A stretch of DNA of 64,000 nucleotides from Isochrysis galbana (lineage: Eukaryota > Haptophyta > Isochrysidales > Isochrysidaceae), in assembly GCA_018136815.1 (NCBI GenBank), contig CM030938.1:2211028-2275027 (forward strand), written 5' to 3'. The notes under the pieces are model-generated. The model worked only from the letters and a program-made list of their open reading frames with translations. It did not search any database and had not been told where the DNA came from. The stretch's first letter is position 1; each line of letters begins with the position of its first letter. Positions 10,101 through 19,654 of the stretch are shown here, one piece after another. The position numbers and the translations under genes are program-made.

Positions 10101-10776
10101 TGTCGCCGACGCCCCGGCAAAAGATGACTTGCGCGTAGAAGGCATAAGCGTACCCTCCGATGTGACTGGTGAGGCCGTATTCGTAGCCGGACCAGCCGAG
10201 ACAATCGACGTGCCAGCCTCCGGGGACGTCCAGCATAAGGCCGAGGGACAAGACGAGATAGGAGGGGCGTGTGTCTCAGCTTCGTGGCTTTCGGACGAAG
10301 CGACCGTGTTGGCCCATCAGCGTGCAACCGCGGCAATGGCGGAGCGTCTGGAGGAGCTTGCGAACGAGGCCCTTGAGGCGGGAAATGCGCTGGCGCAGAC
10401 GCTAGACGTCGCCGCTGATGGCTATGCGCTCGCTGATGCACCAACGCAATTGCAGCTGATGTTACTCCGAGATCAGATGCGCACACTAGAGTTGCGGCAG
10501 CAACGGCGAGCGCACGAGGCGGCTTTATTGCTTGAGGATGCGCGCAGACTGGCGGCGGCCGAAGTAGCGCGCGTGAAGAGGGAGATGGCCGTCGAGATTG
10601 AGGGCAAGGAAGCACTACTCGAGACCTTCCGACGCGAAATGGACGCAATCGTGGGAGAGATGGGCGAACTGTATGAGCAGCAGCTGAGGGAGGAGCAACG
10701 TGATGCCGACCCACATGCAAGTAGAGCTCGCCGCCATCAAGCGAGCCGAACGAGTGCGCGCCCCTTGCGTAGGTGA
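7129..10776 (+). CDS. CEP162: CEP162 (QN1/KIAA1009) homologue, ciliary transition-zone protein
   Basis: A long single-exon frame; the ATG at 7129 (MEHDDDDSDG) gives 1215 aa. The frame is open further upstream, to an ATG at 6820, but that part is low complexity. Family matches occur in order. Residues about 13-40 (EAFFRALEERHGGPISY) match human EQFFARLEKGLTSSIDY. Then come a long disordered Ser/Pro region to about residue 455, the coiled-coil motif REIHEQEALLAGYQRENERL (human KEIQEQETLLQGYQQENERL), SSKLAWYVENQRL (human QKRLQWYAENQEL), VAALEKQVSHLTELLHR followed by an Ala-rich insert and GLAELLAAVGP, RELEKQVEDVRAFYVRKVKEL, and a C-terminal block MRTLELRQQRRAHE...LETFRREMDAIVGEMGELY. In animals CEP162 binds axonemal microtubules and recruits transition-zone proteins. 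The last 25 residues are Arg-rich and could be intron read-through. Confidence 0.9.
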   Translation: MEHDDDDSDGAECEAFFRALEERHGGPISYQTLREWDLNDSSADEIALQAALDVLPAAARPALTASLEFKPGAATCQADAPLGRLALPQPAGTTSLAIEDELHQVLHSSTFSFSDIANATDIAAPIKAGTIVASVSRGADVADALEGAQAYPMYGDSLQAKDMDGKAATANLDEELQRALDASGSGRSSSRIAPSEFNTDAPPSSGWLTPSAPKSSGAMRPHEGTMELSSPSSPSQEQGLADMLSTPDEPLLEPGLASRHVTVELADGSSVGTVATQETEQRSQVTVPAGQYSNVKGGDADAEKRKDARSGSGLRTETTASRLLHRPATPLPFEYGADSQPGMREGAGSLTLMGCSPRSSRAYCNLGHSPSAQLPREETPMDAKPEHAYQSPLPRPTADPRTGKAPFCAASMSSNAPMGCAKPPIQEEQQALTCSPSNRGDLSSPMSETHTAPSDRTIRMDTRRLARQMSEMNKQYRRERDEWRSERENLKAQLAAAQATGSVRSHVMAGGSLAELELSSEDLAKLEREIHEQEALLAGYQRENERLSDELRAAVAERRKADEKHQTELARLHAEMFSYREGVHRAEHAHEAQHSLVEQAEARAARVEAEAAERERDLKFELDRLRAAKKELEGKLAGVDLGKMESEASALTLAREAMEGERAAHQKELAAVSSKLAWYVENQRLIGEAEDELAALRERVKLLEERNQAHAISTESRMGPAAKMRGAENSSLEGSASTNAPEPEAQASLTATSSSTGNVSNVRAHARVAALEKQVSHLTELLHRSAATAAASRSGANVGAAGRNGAAAAAASPHTRIRRAGGRGDKTPTPVGLAELLAAVGPTAAEAEERDRLAARVAELEIECEQAAAAADRRLRSLRQQHDRVAAGYERRVEALSKQLKEAEAAAAAKGNVGAARVRVRELEKQVEDVRAFYVRKVKELESKLADAEAKQAKRKDNKQLRPPPTRTPVLHERLAARLGVAPAAIEEVSSVADAPAKDDLRVEGISVPSDVTGEAVFVAGPAETIDVPASGDVQHKAEGQDEIGGACVSASWLSDEATVLAHQRATAAMAERLEELANEALEAGNALAQTLDVAADGYALADAPTQLQLMLLRDQMRTLELRQQRRAHEAALLLEDARRLAAAEVARVKREMAVEIEGKEALLETFRREMDAIVGEMGELYEQQLREEQRDADPHASRARRHQASRTSARPLRR

Positions 10777-11149
10777 TCCTGCGAAAGTACGACGCAATTA
10801 AATCTTGAAGTAGTCGCATATATGTGCTTGTGTGACGTGGTAGATGGCTGTCTAGCTGGCGAGCAAGACTGCGGCTTGTTCGACTGTGTTGCAAGGCGCA
10901 TCATGATGGCCTCTGCACCGACCATGCATCCGATACCACATCTTTTATCGTGCTGAGGCGCCTAGTGGCCCTTCTCACTTTTCGGCGATTTTCCCCTTTG
11001 CTCTTTTGCGTACTACACTACTTAGTACTACCATATACTTTTGTTTTTTCGTCTAGCTGATGTCATGCACCCATTGGCTGGCGCGTGCGTTTCGCAGCCT
11101 CGACTACGGTTCAGCTTTTATTGGGCATGGTCAAGGTGTTGTGCCCGAA
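10777..11149. other. CEP162 3' flank
   Basis: No gene or repeat recognised. A T/A-richer segment with possible 3' UTR and polyadenylation region lies between 10777 and about 11050. Confidence 0.4.
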
Positions 11150-12148
11150 CCCCAAAAGTGTTGTGCAAAAGTTTTGCGAAAGCAGCTTTGCGGCGCAAAA
11201 CGTGCCGAAATAATAATAATAAAACAACTGAGCGTTAGTACCACTACTCCCACTAGCCCGGTACTATCACGACACCCCTCAGCGCACCTGCCCGCACGCC
11301 TTGAAGTGATGGCACAGACACATACACATATGCATCCCTTCAAATCTCCCCCCTCGCAAACCCCCGGCTCCCATTATAACTCCCCACAAGTTACAATGAG
11401 GGAAACCCCATTGAGGCGGACCGGTCGACGCCGGCCGACTCTCCGGGGAAAAACACCGGGGGGGGGGGAGGGACCTCTCGTCGTGAAGCAGAACGGCCCT
11501 TACAGCTCGCGCCGCGAGCAGTCCTCGAAGAAATAAATGACTGCGCCCCCCGATACCTGCCACAGGGACGTCTTGAGCCACTCCCTTCTTCTCGCCCCTC
11601 CTGTCGCCAGCCGCCCCCCTTCGCCCGTTTGCTAACGCAAACGGGGCCCGTTTCTTACCGCACTCCATCGGGGGGGGGCGCAAATTCCCCCCTCTCCCTC
11701 TCTCCATTCTCCTCCGCCCCTCTCCCTGCGGCGCGTCGCCATGCGGCGCGCCACGGCCTGCTCTCAGAGGGCCTTTGGGGGCTCCCAGAGGGCCAGCAAG
11801 GGCAGCTCAGGGGGCAGTGGAGGCTGGGGCTCAGCCCCTGGCCCCCCCTGCCTCTCCCACGCTTGCCACGCTGGCCATTGGAGCCTCCCAGTGGCCTCTG
11901 TATGCCTGGCGACCAGGGGAGGGGGGGGAGTCAGCTCGAGGGCAGGCCCATGCTGGGCGTGGGAGTGCGAGTCTCGGCCCGTGCCCACTAGGGGTCTGGG
12001 CCAGAGTGTTGATTGTTGATTGCCCAGCCCCTGCCAAAGGGCAGGGGCTGGGGTTGATTGTACGGGCCCACCCCGGGGGGTGTCCGCGATGGAGAGAGGG
12101 GGGCGCGAGGCCCCCATTGACCCCCACTTATAAAAGTAGGTTCAAAAC
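11150..12148 (-). mobile_element. Family B non-autonomous retroelement (copy B1)
   Basis: On minus, the 5' end is a hairpin at 12124-12140 (about CCTACTTTTATAAGTGGG), then GTCAATGGGGGCCTCGCGCCCCCC. A middle block follows that is shared with 14126-14500, 18420-18625 and 59580-60000, with the motif CTCAGGGGGCAGTGGAGGC read on plus. A GGTAAG plus CCCGTTTGC/GCAAACGGG hairpin lies near 11625-11670. The 3' region ends in an A/T-rich stretch. Copy B2 lies immediately to the right in the same orientation. Confidence 0.6.
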
Positions 12149-12261
12149 GTGCCGAAATTGCACGCGTCTCCCGTCAACTTAAAATGTGTTTTTAAGTGCG
12201 GTTACTGTTGCGTCGCGTCATATGTGCTGCGAGTATGAATGAATGCAGCATGTAGATGTAA

Positions 12262-12905
12262 AAAAACTTTATAATATTCTTACCGCACTTGCGGCGCATG
12301 GACCCACTACCACTACTTTAAAAAAAAACACATTCTTGAGCGTTAGTACCTCTACTCTCACTAGACTTGCACTAACACGCCAAGCCACGACACACATGAC
12401 CGCACCAAGTCCCAAGGCACAAACAAAATTAAGTAAGCACCTGATTATACCTCCCCCCTCGCAAGCCCCCGGCTCCCGTACGAACTCCCCACAAGCTCAT
12501 ACGGGTGAAAACCCAGTTAGTCTCGCCAATGTAACCTGTACATTGAAGATTTACCAGGAAAAAGCACCGGGGGGGGGAGCGAGCTTTTGCAGTCGTCCCG
12601 TTGAGAGTGAGAGGCCCTTGGGGCAGGCGAGCCTGCCCGAGCATTTCTCCGCAGAATAAGCGACGGCGCCCGGGGAACCATACGTTGAGAGGGCATCCCT
12701 GGCCGAACATGCGCCGCTCCCTCCGTTCTTCCGCCTGTCGCCAGCCTCTCACTCCGCCCGTTTACTAATGTAAACGGGTCGCGGTTATCGGTGAATCCCC
12801 GGTCCGGGGACTGACGATTTCCGCTCTCCCTTCTTCCACTCTCTCTTCGCCCTCTCCTGCGGCGCGTGCCCATGGCGCGCGCCACGACCTGCTCTCAGGG
12901 GTCAA
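12262..12905 (-). mobile_element. Family B retroelement (copy B2) with LINE-type 3' end
   Basis: On minus the 3' end is clear: GGTCCATGCGCCGCAAGTGC, then GGTAAGAATATTATAAAG followed by T7, at 12262-12330. It shares with B1 the TGAGCGTTAGTACC block, the CCCTCGCAARCCCCCGGCTCC block and a GGTAAG-type hairpin region; here the palindrome is CCCGTTTAC/GTAAACGGG at about 12755-12780. The 5' part is shorter than in B1. Confidence 0.6.
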
Positions 12906-13499
12906 GTCGCGTTCCGTCAAAAGAGGGCCAGGTTATTTGTTTTCTTTTTGGTATATACACAAGGCTCAATATTATAATTGTCAGGTTATTTGTTTTCTTT
13001 TTGGTCTATTATACCCCCAGCTACGCGTGCTGAGTTTTCATCTTCTTCGTCTTTTTCTCACATCCCTCTTCCTCGTCATTCTGCTGGCAGGCGACGGTGT
13101 CGCTTGGCTGATCTTGGGTGGCGAGGTCCGTGACGCGTGCGAGGACGGCCTTCTTGTTCTCCATCTCCATGTCGAACGAAACCAGCGAGCAGGAGCACGA
13201 GAGGAGAGGACGGAGGACCGTACCGATGCGCGCCGAGTCGCCACCATCGTGAGGAAGACGAGGGCGAGGAGAGAGCTGGAGGGTGAGCGAGGAGGGAGGA
13301 GGGAGGCAGGCAGTAGGAGCCTTCTCTCTCTGGTAGGTCGATGAGAGGGGGAGGGGGAGACGGGGGGAGGGGACCCGGGGGAGGGGAGAGACCAAAAGAC
13401 CTACCAGTTGTTTATGTTAGTGTTTTCGCAGTATACGGTAATAATTCCCCCGGTCCCAGGGGGTGCCCCCATGGTTCCCGACCGCCTCTGCGTCCAGAG

Positions 13500-14125
13500 T
13501 CCCCCCGCGGAAAGAGTGAACGCACGGCGTGCACTTTCCTGGAAGTTGCTATGCGCACGCACGGCGCCCCCGCGGGGGGGCCGATGCACATCGCGCCGTG
13601 CCCACGCACGGCGTGCACAATGTGATTGCAAGTCATCACACGTGCTGCGTGCTGCGCAACTAAAACTAAACATCTCTTATATGGCTACTTTACGTGATTG
13701 TGGGCCTTAGGGGTACGCATAGGGAAAAAATTGGCATGCGCACGCACGGCGCCCCCGCGGGGGGGGGGCCGATGCACATCGCGCCGTGCCCACGCACGGC
13801 GTGCACAATGATTGCAAGTCATCACACGTGCTGCGTAACGAAACATCTCTTATATGGCTACTTTACGTGAATGTGGGCCTTAGGGGGAAAAGTTGGCATG
13901 CGCACGCACGGCGCCCCCGCAGGGGGGGCCGATGCACATCGCGCCGTGCCCATAATTACAAGTAATCACAATCGAAAAGCGCCGACACGGCGCCCTCCGG
14001 GGGGGACACGCGTCGCGGGAAGCAGGGAATGTTACGCTAGTCTACATTTAATTTTATTAAAATAACAACTGTGGACATTCGATCGCTCAATTCGACTCAT
14101 GTCCCACAATTGACGGAACGACACC
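13500..14125. mobile_element. MITE-like element with about 150-bp tandem internal units (copy D1)
   Basis: Three successive units repeat the order GCATGCGCACGCACGGCGCC, G-run, GATGCACATCGCGCCGTGCC, a CACGTGCTGCG segment and CATCTCTTATATGGCTACTT. The right edge is a terminus-like motif (GTCCCACAATTGACGGAACG, then ACACC, at 14101-14125). The same end and the same units, two of them, occur inverted at 31560-31968. No left end matching the right one is certain; the related motif at 12913 is a candidate. Confidence 0.55.
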
Positions 14126-14500
14126 TTCCTGAGGGGGCTCCCAGAGGGCTAGCCAGGCAGCTCAGGGGGCAGTGGAGGCTGGGGCTCAGCCCCTGGCCCC
14201 TCCTGCCTCTCCCTCGCGTGCCTCGCCGGTCCTGTGTGCCCCCTGCAAGCCTCTGTCTGCCTGGTGACCAGGAGAGGGGGGGAAGAGTGAGTACGAGTGC
14301 TGGCCCGAGTGGGCCTAGGAGTGCGAGTCTCGACCCGCGCCCACTGGGGGTCTGGGTCAGAGTGTTGAGTGCTCAGCCCATGCCAGGAGGCAGGGCGTGA
14401 GTATGACTGACGGGCCCCCCCGGAGGGAAGTTAGTGCCCGGTGTCCGGTGTAGGGAGTGGGGCGCAGAGCGCCCCCATTGCCCCCTATTTTAACAATAGG
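14126..14500 (-). mobile_element. Family B 5' part (copy B3)
   Basis: On minus it begins with the hairpin CCTATTGTTAAAATAGG (14484-14500), then GGGGCAATGGGGGCGC. It continues through the block shared with 18420-18625 (CCGGGCACTAACT, CCTCCTGGCATGGGCTGAGC) into the CTCAGGGGGCAGTGGAGGC core. It is cut by the end of element D1 at 14125. Confidence 0.65.
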
Positions 14501-15468
14501 TTGCCACTACCACTACTTTAACGCAGGACACTTTCTACACCCCCATTCCCCCGGCCCTCCCCCCCCCGGCCCCGCCATCAGGCGGCTCCCCCCGTACACT
14601 ACTAGGGGGAAAGGGGTGAAGGGCTTAGATATGGTCCGGTGCCCCCCCCCCCCCCCCCCCGGTGATCCGTTCCCCCCTTCCTCCTACGCCTCCCGGGCTG
14701 GCGGCGGACTCTGTCTCGACTTATCCTGTAAACAGGCGCGAGACTTACCGATTTTTCGGTGGGCGGAGCTCCTCGCTCCACCCACCCCCTTCTCCGCGCT
14801 CTCTCTCCCCTCTTCTGCGGCACGCGCGATGGCGCGCCTGCGGCAGGCTCGCAGCTGCCCTCTAGCGGCCCCTGGAGGCACCTGAAGGCCAGCTCAGGGG
14901 GCAGAGGAGGCTGGGGCTGGGCCCTGGCCTCCCCTGCCTCTCCCTCGCTGGCACTCCTGCGCCCTGCGCCTCTGGGGCCCCCAGTCTGCACCTGTTTGCC
15001 TGTCGACCAGGGAGGGAGGAGGGGTTGGAGCGATGGGCTGGCCACGCCGGGCCAGGACGCGCGATTCAGGCGTGCCTGTGGGGAGGAGGATGGGTCAGCA
15101 TGGCAGTGTGCTCCCGGAGGCACCTGAAGGCTAGCTTAGGGGGCAGAGGAGGCTGGGGCTGGGCCCTGGCCTCCCTTGCCTCTCCCTCGCTGGCGCTCCT
15201 GCGCCTCTGGGGCCCCTAGTCTGCACCTGTCTGCCTGTCGACTAGGGGGGAGGAGGGGTTGGAGCGATAGGCTGGCCACGACTAGCCAGCATGGGCGAAT
15301 GGGGCGAGCCTGTGGGGGAGGGAGTGGGTCAGTAGGGCAGTCTCCTCCTGGCAAGCCATCAGGCATGCCAGGAGCATGAGTGGTTCCTCCCCTACGGCAG
15401 GGGAGGAGTGGAGAGAGGGGGGGGCTCGTGCCCCCCCATGGGAGAACTAAGTATATACTTACTTAGTT
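14501..15468 (-). mobile_element. Family A retroelement (copy A2) with internal duplication
   Basis: On minus, the 5' end hairpin (AACTAAGT... paired with ...ACTTAGTT, 15445-15468) is followed by ATGGGGGGGCACGAGCC and the family A blocks. The GGTAAG plus CCTGTTTACAGG structure is at about 14725-14760. The segment carrying GGGGGCAGAGGAGGCTGGGG is present twice in tandem (about 14875-15113 and 15115-15310), differing at scattered bases, so the copy grew by duplication of about 240 bp. The 3' oligo-T end is missing. Confidence 0.65.
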
Positions 15469-15584
15469 GTGCAGCATGTAGATGTAGATGTAGATAGATA
15501 TAGAGGTTGGGGCTTGCAGGCTAGGGTGTGGGGTGCCGCCCCTCGAGGGCGCTCGCTCTGTCTTACCTGCGCAACTAGTAGCAT

Positions 15585-15735
15585 AAAAAAAACATCTGAA
15601 GATTCTGGGCTACACACCTACTATACTCGGGTCTTCCCGTCTCTAACTAACACCGCCCTTATATTCCCTCCCTCCACCTCTTCCCCTGCCCCCCGTCATC
15701 CGTCATTCCTTTTTTTTCGGTTTCCGGGGTAGTCA
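15585..15735 (-). mobile_element. Family C / LINE 3' end fragment
   Basis: On plus it begins A8CATCTGAAGATT, then GGGCTACACACCTACTA, the ACCGCCCTTAT box, CCTCCCTCCACCTCTTCCC and a GGTTTCCGGGGT box. On minus this is the 3' UTR and oligo-T end that the LINE piece ending at 49148 also carries. Other copies are at 30275-30385, 31018-31260 and 53585. Bases 15736-16030 hold nothing recognised. Confidence 0.65.
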
Positions 15736-16030
15736 CTAGTAGCATAGATAGCGGACACTTCAAGAATGTTTTTTTGTCCCCGGTCTCGATAGGATGTTGT
15801 TGCGTGCTAATACATCGCGTGTTATAAGTCGTCCGCTTACCAGCAACCCTTCACATTCACATAATCATAATGCAAGATTTCCAATGTGGCTCCACCCGCA
15901 AAATACGTACACGCGGCTACCTACCGAAATATCGCTGGAAGTGATTTGCCGCTGAATGCAGACCGCAAAATGTCACTGAACCTATTAGGAATCTCCACAA
16001 TTGTACTCCTTTGATTGCAGCCGGAAGGAT

Positions 16031-16963
16031 CTACCTTCTTTTGTAGAGGCATGGTTTGAGGGGCACAATTCCCGCGTCTCGCTGGAGGGTTTCCACTTTG
16101 CGGAAAAGAAAATGCAAAAAGTGCGTGTTTGACTCATCCCGCTCGACGAGCTCGAATCCCAACGATCCAGTCATCATTTTTACCCAGGCATCAATGTTGT
16201 GGAAACGCGAGCTCACCTCAGCGATCCGTAGCATGCCGGACGGCTTGAGCACCCGGTATGCCTCGCGAAGGAAGTCCACGTAGTTTGAACCCATCAGTGC
16301 GAGGCAGAAGATAGCCGCGTCTAGAGACCCATCAGCAAGGGGAAGGGAGGCGGCGTCGCAAGCCGTGACGTGCGGCTTGCCTGCCACCAGATCGAAGGAG
16401 AGCACCTTCTGCTTGACCCGCTCAGAAATCTCAGCGTCGCCACATCCGATATCAGCAACAACCCAGCGCCGCGGCTGCTTGTTAAGCCAGTCAACAATCG
16501 TGTCAACGGGCCGCACGGGCCAACCACGCGCTTGCAGCCGGAATCCCTCGTGATATGCGTGATAGAGCTCGGGCTGTCCGCCGAAGAGCTCGACCGCATG
16601 CATCGAGTCCTGCGTGTAGAGCTGCTCATTGATGTCGCGGAAGCGTGCGCCTGCTAGCTGCTCCTTGAGCTTGGAGGCTGTCGAAGTCCGCTTGGAAGGC
16701 GCGAAAGTCGAGGGACCGAGCTGACCGGGCACATGCTTCGCCTCGTGAGGTGCGACCCTCCCTCCCGCCGCCTCACCCTGCTTCCTCTTCTTGTTCTTGT
16801 GCTTCTTCTTTGGCTTTGCCAGAGCAGCCGAGTTGCTGCCGGCAGGCACGTGTGGGTACGAGTCGCTGGCGGGCTGTTTGCGTTTCTGCCGTGCCACCTC
16901 ACCTGACCGACCCGCCGCGCCGCCCGCCACCCGCTCGAAGAGCGACGAGAAGTCGACGTTCAT
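16031..16963 (-). CDS. RRP8: RRP8 / nucleomethylin, rRNA m1A methyltransferase
   Basis: Single exon, 310 aa from the ATG at 16963; the frame extends five codons upstream only to a GTG. The N-terminal about 110 residues are basic and disordered with a likely nucleolar signal (KPKKKHKNKKRKQG). The C-terminal methyltransferase_8 domain is complete: FRDINEQLYTQDS, YHEGFRLQARGWPVRPVD, the SAM-binding VADIGCGDAEI, SFDLVAGKPHVTACD, FCLALMGSNYVDFL, EAYRVLKPSGMLRIAEVSSR and a closing SNTHFLHFLFRK. RRP8 makes N1-methyladenosine in the large-subunit rRNA in the nucleolus. It starts about 230 bp from the divergent Maf-like gene, so the two probably share a promoter region. Confidence 0.95.
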   Translation of the reverse strand: MNVDFSSLFERVAGGAAGRSGEVARQKRKQPASDSYPHVPAGSNSAALAKPKKKHKNKKRKQGEAAGGRVAPHEAKHVPGQLGPSTFAPSKRTSTASKLKEQLAGARFRDINEQLYTQDSMHAVELFGGQPELYHAYHEGFRLQARGWPVRPVDTIVDWLNKQPRRWVVADIGCGDAEISERVKQKVLSFDLVAGKPHVTACDAASLPLADGSLDAAIFCLALMGSNYVDFLREAYRVLKPSGMLRIAEVSSRFHNIDAWVKMMTGSLGFELVERDESNTHFLHFLFRKVETLQRDAGIVPLKPCLYKRR

Positions 16964-17190
16964 CGACGGCAGAGGCACGACGCCCGAGGCCCAGGCGGCC
17001 CAACTCGCGGCCGAGAGAGGCGCGCAAAAGCGGTTTTACAGAGTACTGGGGCTGTGGGATGGGGGCTACGGACAGAGGACCCGCGCAGGACACACCCCCG
17101 CCGCTCCACTCGATAGGGAAGAAAAGCGCGCGCGAGGGAGTCCAAGTCAAGTTACTTTGTCTCTTAGGCTGCTCTGCCGCGCCGCCGCCG

Positions 17191-17865
17191 ATGGGCGTCG
17201 CGGCGATTTGCGCGATGACAAGCCTCGCGCTGACGCTGCCGAGCAACCTGCCCAAGATCGTGCTGGGCTCTGGCAGTCGGACACGGCGCGACATTCTCAC
17301 TGCCCTCGGCGTCAAGTTCGACGTGTGCAAGCCCGACATCGACGAGAAGGCCATACGGCACCCAGATGTCGAGACTCTCGTACTCACTCTCGGCCGCGCC
17401 AAAGCCGCCGCACTGCTCGAGGGAGAGAGCGGCGCGCAGCTGAAGAGGGAAGGCGCGTGGGTGTTGACCGGAGACCAGGTGGTCGTTTGCGACGGCAAGA
17501 TGCTTGAGAAGCCAGAAGACGAGCAGGAGGCCCGCAGCTTCATTGGAGCTTACAGTAAGCATCCGCCGTCCACTGTGGGGTCAGCAGTGCTGACCGATGC
17601 ATCTACAGGTCAGCAATGGGAGACAGTCTTCAAGGCGACCGTGCACTTCGACCCGATCCCCGAGCAAACTGTGAATCGTCTTGTGGAGGAGGGGGAGATT
17701 TTTCATTGTGCTGGAGGCCTTATGGTGGAGCACCCACTTGTCCAACCACACATTCGCAGCATGGAAGGTACCATGGACTCGGTGCAGGGCTTCGACGCTG
17801 CCTCTGTCTGCGAGCTTTTGCATAAGGCTGCTGCTGCGCGCAATTCGGCAGCCAAGGTTGGCTAG
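17191..17865 (+). CDS. Maf/YceF-like nucleoside triphosphate pyrophosphatase
   Basis: Single exon, 224 aa, starting at the ATG at 17191 (MGVAAICAMT); the frame is open upstream only as a shadow of RRP8. It has the Maf signature IVLGSGSRTRRDIL and FDVCKPDIDEKAI. The active-site segment VLTGDQVVVCDG...EKPEDEQEA is of the YceF type (GDQV rather than DTxV). Then come KATVHFDPIP and the HCAGGLMVE turn. Maf proteins hydrolyse non-canonical or modified NTPs; E. coli YceF acts on m7GTP. The short N-terminal stretch is not convincing as a targeting peptide. The gene diverges from RRP8. Function is assigned by family; the substrate is inferred from subtype only. Confidence 0.85.
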   Translation: MGVAAICAMTSLALTLPSNLPKIVLGSGSRTRRDILTALGVKFDVCKPDIDEKAIRHPDVETLVLTLGRAKAAALLEGESGAQLKREGAWVLTGDQVVVCDGKMLEKPEDEQEARSFIGAYSKHPPSTVGSAVLTDASTGQQWETVFKATVHFDPIPEQTVNRLVEEGEIFHCAGGLMVEHPLVQPHIRSMEGTMDSVQGFDAASVCELLHKAAAARNSAAKVG

Positions 17866-17905
17866 GATTGAAAACCTTCGCAGCAAGGTTGGCTAGAATT
17901 GAAAA
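17846..17905 (+). repeat. Short tandem duplication over the Maf-like stop codon
   Basis: The segment GCAAGGTTGGCTAGRATTGA occurs twice in tandem, the first copy containing the TAG stop of the Maf-like gene. The second copy lies in the 3' UTR. Bases 17906-18415 hold no recognised gene or repeat. Confidence 0.7.
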
Positions 17906-18419
17906 GGGCAACGTGTTGCCCTTTGTGTCTACACAAACTACCTTAGCTGTTGGGTAGCAGCAAGGTCATGGGCGTGTGGCAAGCACCTCACTCGACCGGG
18001 ACACTTTGCGACATTTTTGGGCCACCTGCCCATTAGCGATCTTCTATTTCATCTAGATTTGCGTCCCTGCACCCTCCAGTATGCCCCCTCCCCCAGGCCT
18101 AATGGGGAGAAGGATACACAGGTAATAGAATAGAGTTAGAGTTCTCGAATTCCGTTTCATTCTCATTCAAGAAGAATCGAGTAGACCCCGGACCCCGAGC
18201 GCACACTCGGCGATTGCATGGCAAAATATCGGCCTTTGCTCTGCCCTCTTCATGGGCAAAGGCTCCTCCGACCGTCTTCCGCTACTCGGAGCCATATTCG
18301 GTAGAACCATGATAGCTAAAGCTAACTTCTGTTGTATTCATGCCCATCTGCATCTAAAGGCAATAGGCATGAATATTCGTGTAAGGTACGCGCCCACACT
18401 CACAGTTGAACAGTCATAA

Positions 18420-18625
18420 CCTATTGTTATAATAGGGGAACAATTGCGCCCCCCTCACCGGGCACTAACTCCCCTCCGGGAGGGGCCCGTCAGACACTCT
18501 CATGCTCTGCCTCCTGGCATGGGCTGAGCAATCAACAAACTGACCCAGACCTCCATTGGGCGTGGGTCAGGACTCGCACTCCCAGGCCCACTTGGGCCAG
18601 CACTCGTACTCACCCTCCCCCCAAA
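18420..18625 (+). mobile_element. Family B 5' end (copy B4)
   Basis: Begins with the hairpin CCTATTGTTATAATAGG (18420-18436) and then follows the 5' part of copy B3 (14260-14500 on minus) closely, including CCGGGCACTAACTCCCCTCC and CCTCCTGGCATGGGCTGAGC. It stops at a C-run where a different segment starting ATGGAGCGCGCC follows. Confidence 0.65.
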
Positions 18626-18645
18626 TAACTTTATAGTCAGTTGCC

Positions 18646-18897
18646 ATGGAGCGCGCCGGCGCGCCTCCCCTCTCCTTCGGGCGCGCGTGCTGCAGGCTGC
18701 AGGAGGCGTTCGAGTATGCTCTGCATGCGTGCAGGCCCGTCATGCTGCAGCGGCTGCTCGAGGCGGGCGCCACGCTCGGAACGCTGCGGAGGCTGCGGGA
18801 GCGCACGGCGTACATGGAAGATACGGTGCGGCTGCTGGCGCGCCACTGTGGCGGGATTCGTGCAAACCAGTTGTCTTCCAAGTGTGCAATGCGGTAG
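18646..18897 (+). other. Short open frame starting MERA, 83 aa
   Basis: Starts at the ATGGAGCGCGCC that also opens the frames at 32809 (-), 47073, 27316 and, as a variant, 59561. The rest (LQEAFEYALHACRP, LLEAGATLGTLRRLRER) looks like ordinary helical protein, with a possible donor-like change of composition near 18880. It may be a host exon carried by a retroelement, or a short gene. No family was recognised. Confidence 0.3.
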
Positions 18898-19654
18898 AGG
18901 AGCGCCTCCTTCATGCGTTCGAAACTGTCCACACACGAGGGGGGAGACGTGTCGTGACGTCGGTTGTGTCCTGTGCCCCCCCCCGGGTGGGGGGGCTGGT
19001 AGGGTAACGCGGAGTGGGTGGGCGGCAGGGGGGCGGCAGGGGCGGACTGCAGGGAACTGCTCAACTGCAGGGCAACTGCTCACCCTTCCTCGTCTTCTCC
19101 ATATAGACGTGTGACGAAACTTGTCGTCTGCTTTTACGCGGTCGGTGCTCTTTGGTGTGCACATACACTCATCAGTGCTCTTTGGTGTGAGACGTGGATC
19201 GTGAATTTCAACAAAATATCGACCCTGCCCCAAGTCGAGTGAATGGAGTCAGACCACGTGTGGGTTTCAACATGTGAAGTGTCAAGTTGAGTCAAGTAAC
19301 CTCCAGGTGACAACGAAAGGTGTTAGCAGGGATGGGGATAATTGAACGCTTTTGGTCTTGGCCACGCTGCACTTGCACCACGTGCAGAGGCGGCGCATCA
19401 TGCTCGGGGGCCGCAGAACCTGCGCTGGGGAGCCCACCTAACTCCACTGGAATGGGAATGGTGCCCAGCGGCCAGCGGGCCGTCGAAGTCAGGCATCCCA
19501 TACATATATACATCGCCACGACCTCCCTTGGGGAGGTAGAGCTCCTCGCTGGAGAGCGCGCGCCCCGCCCACCACCTGCCGATTTCCCACCTCTTCCCAA
19601 ATCCTACGGAACCACCTTAAAACACGATAGCTCCCCGGTCCCCGGGGGAGGTAA

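Noticed and set aside
13500-13960. Regular direct repeats that could suggest a CRISPR array
   Set aside because: Units are about 150 bp, contiguous and without unique spacers, and they belong to a MITE found in two places in a eukaryotic genome.
16750-17190. N-terminal extension of the Maf-like frame
   Set aside because: It overlaps the RRP8 coding region on the other strand, is Pro/Arg low complexity and has no family match; the ATG at 17191 gives a normal-length Maf protein.
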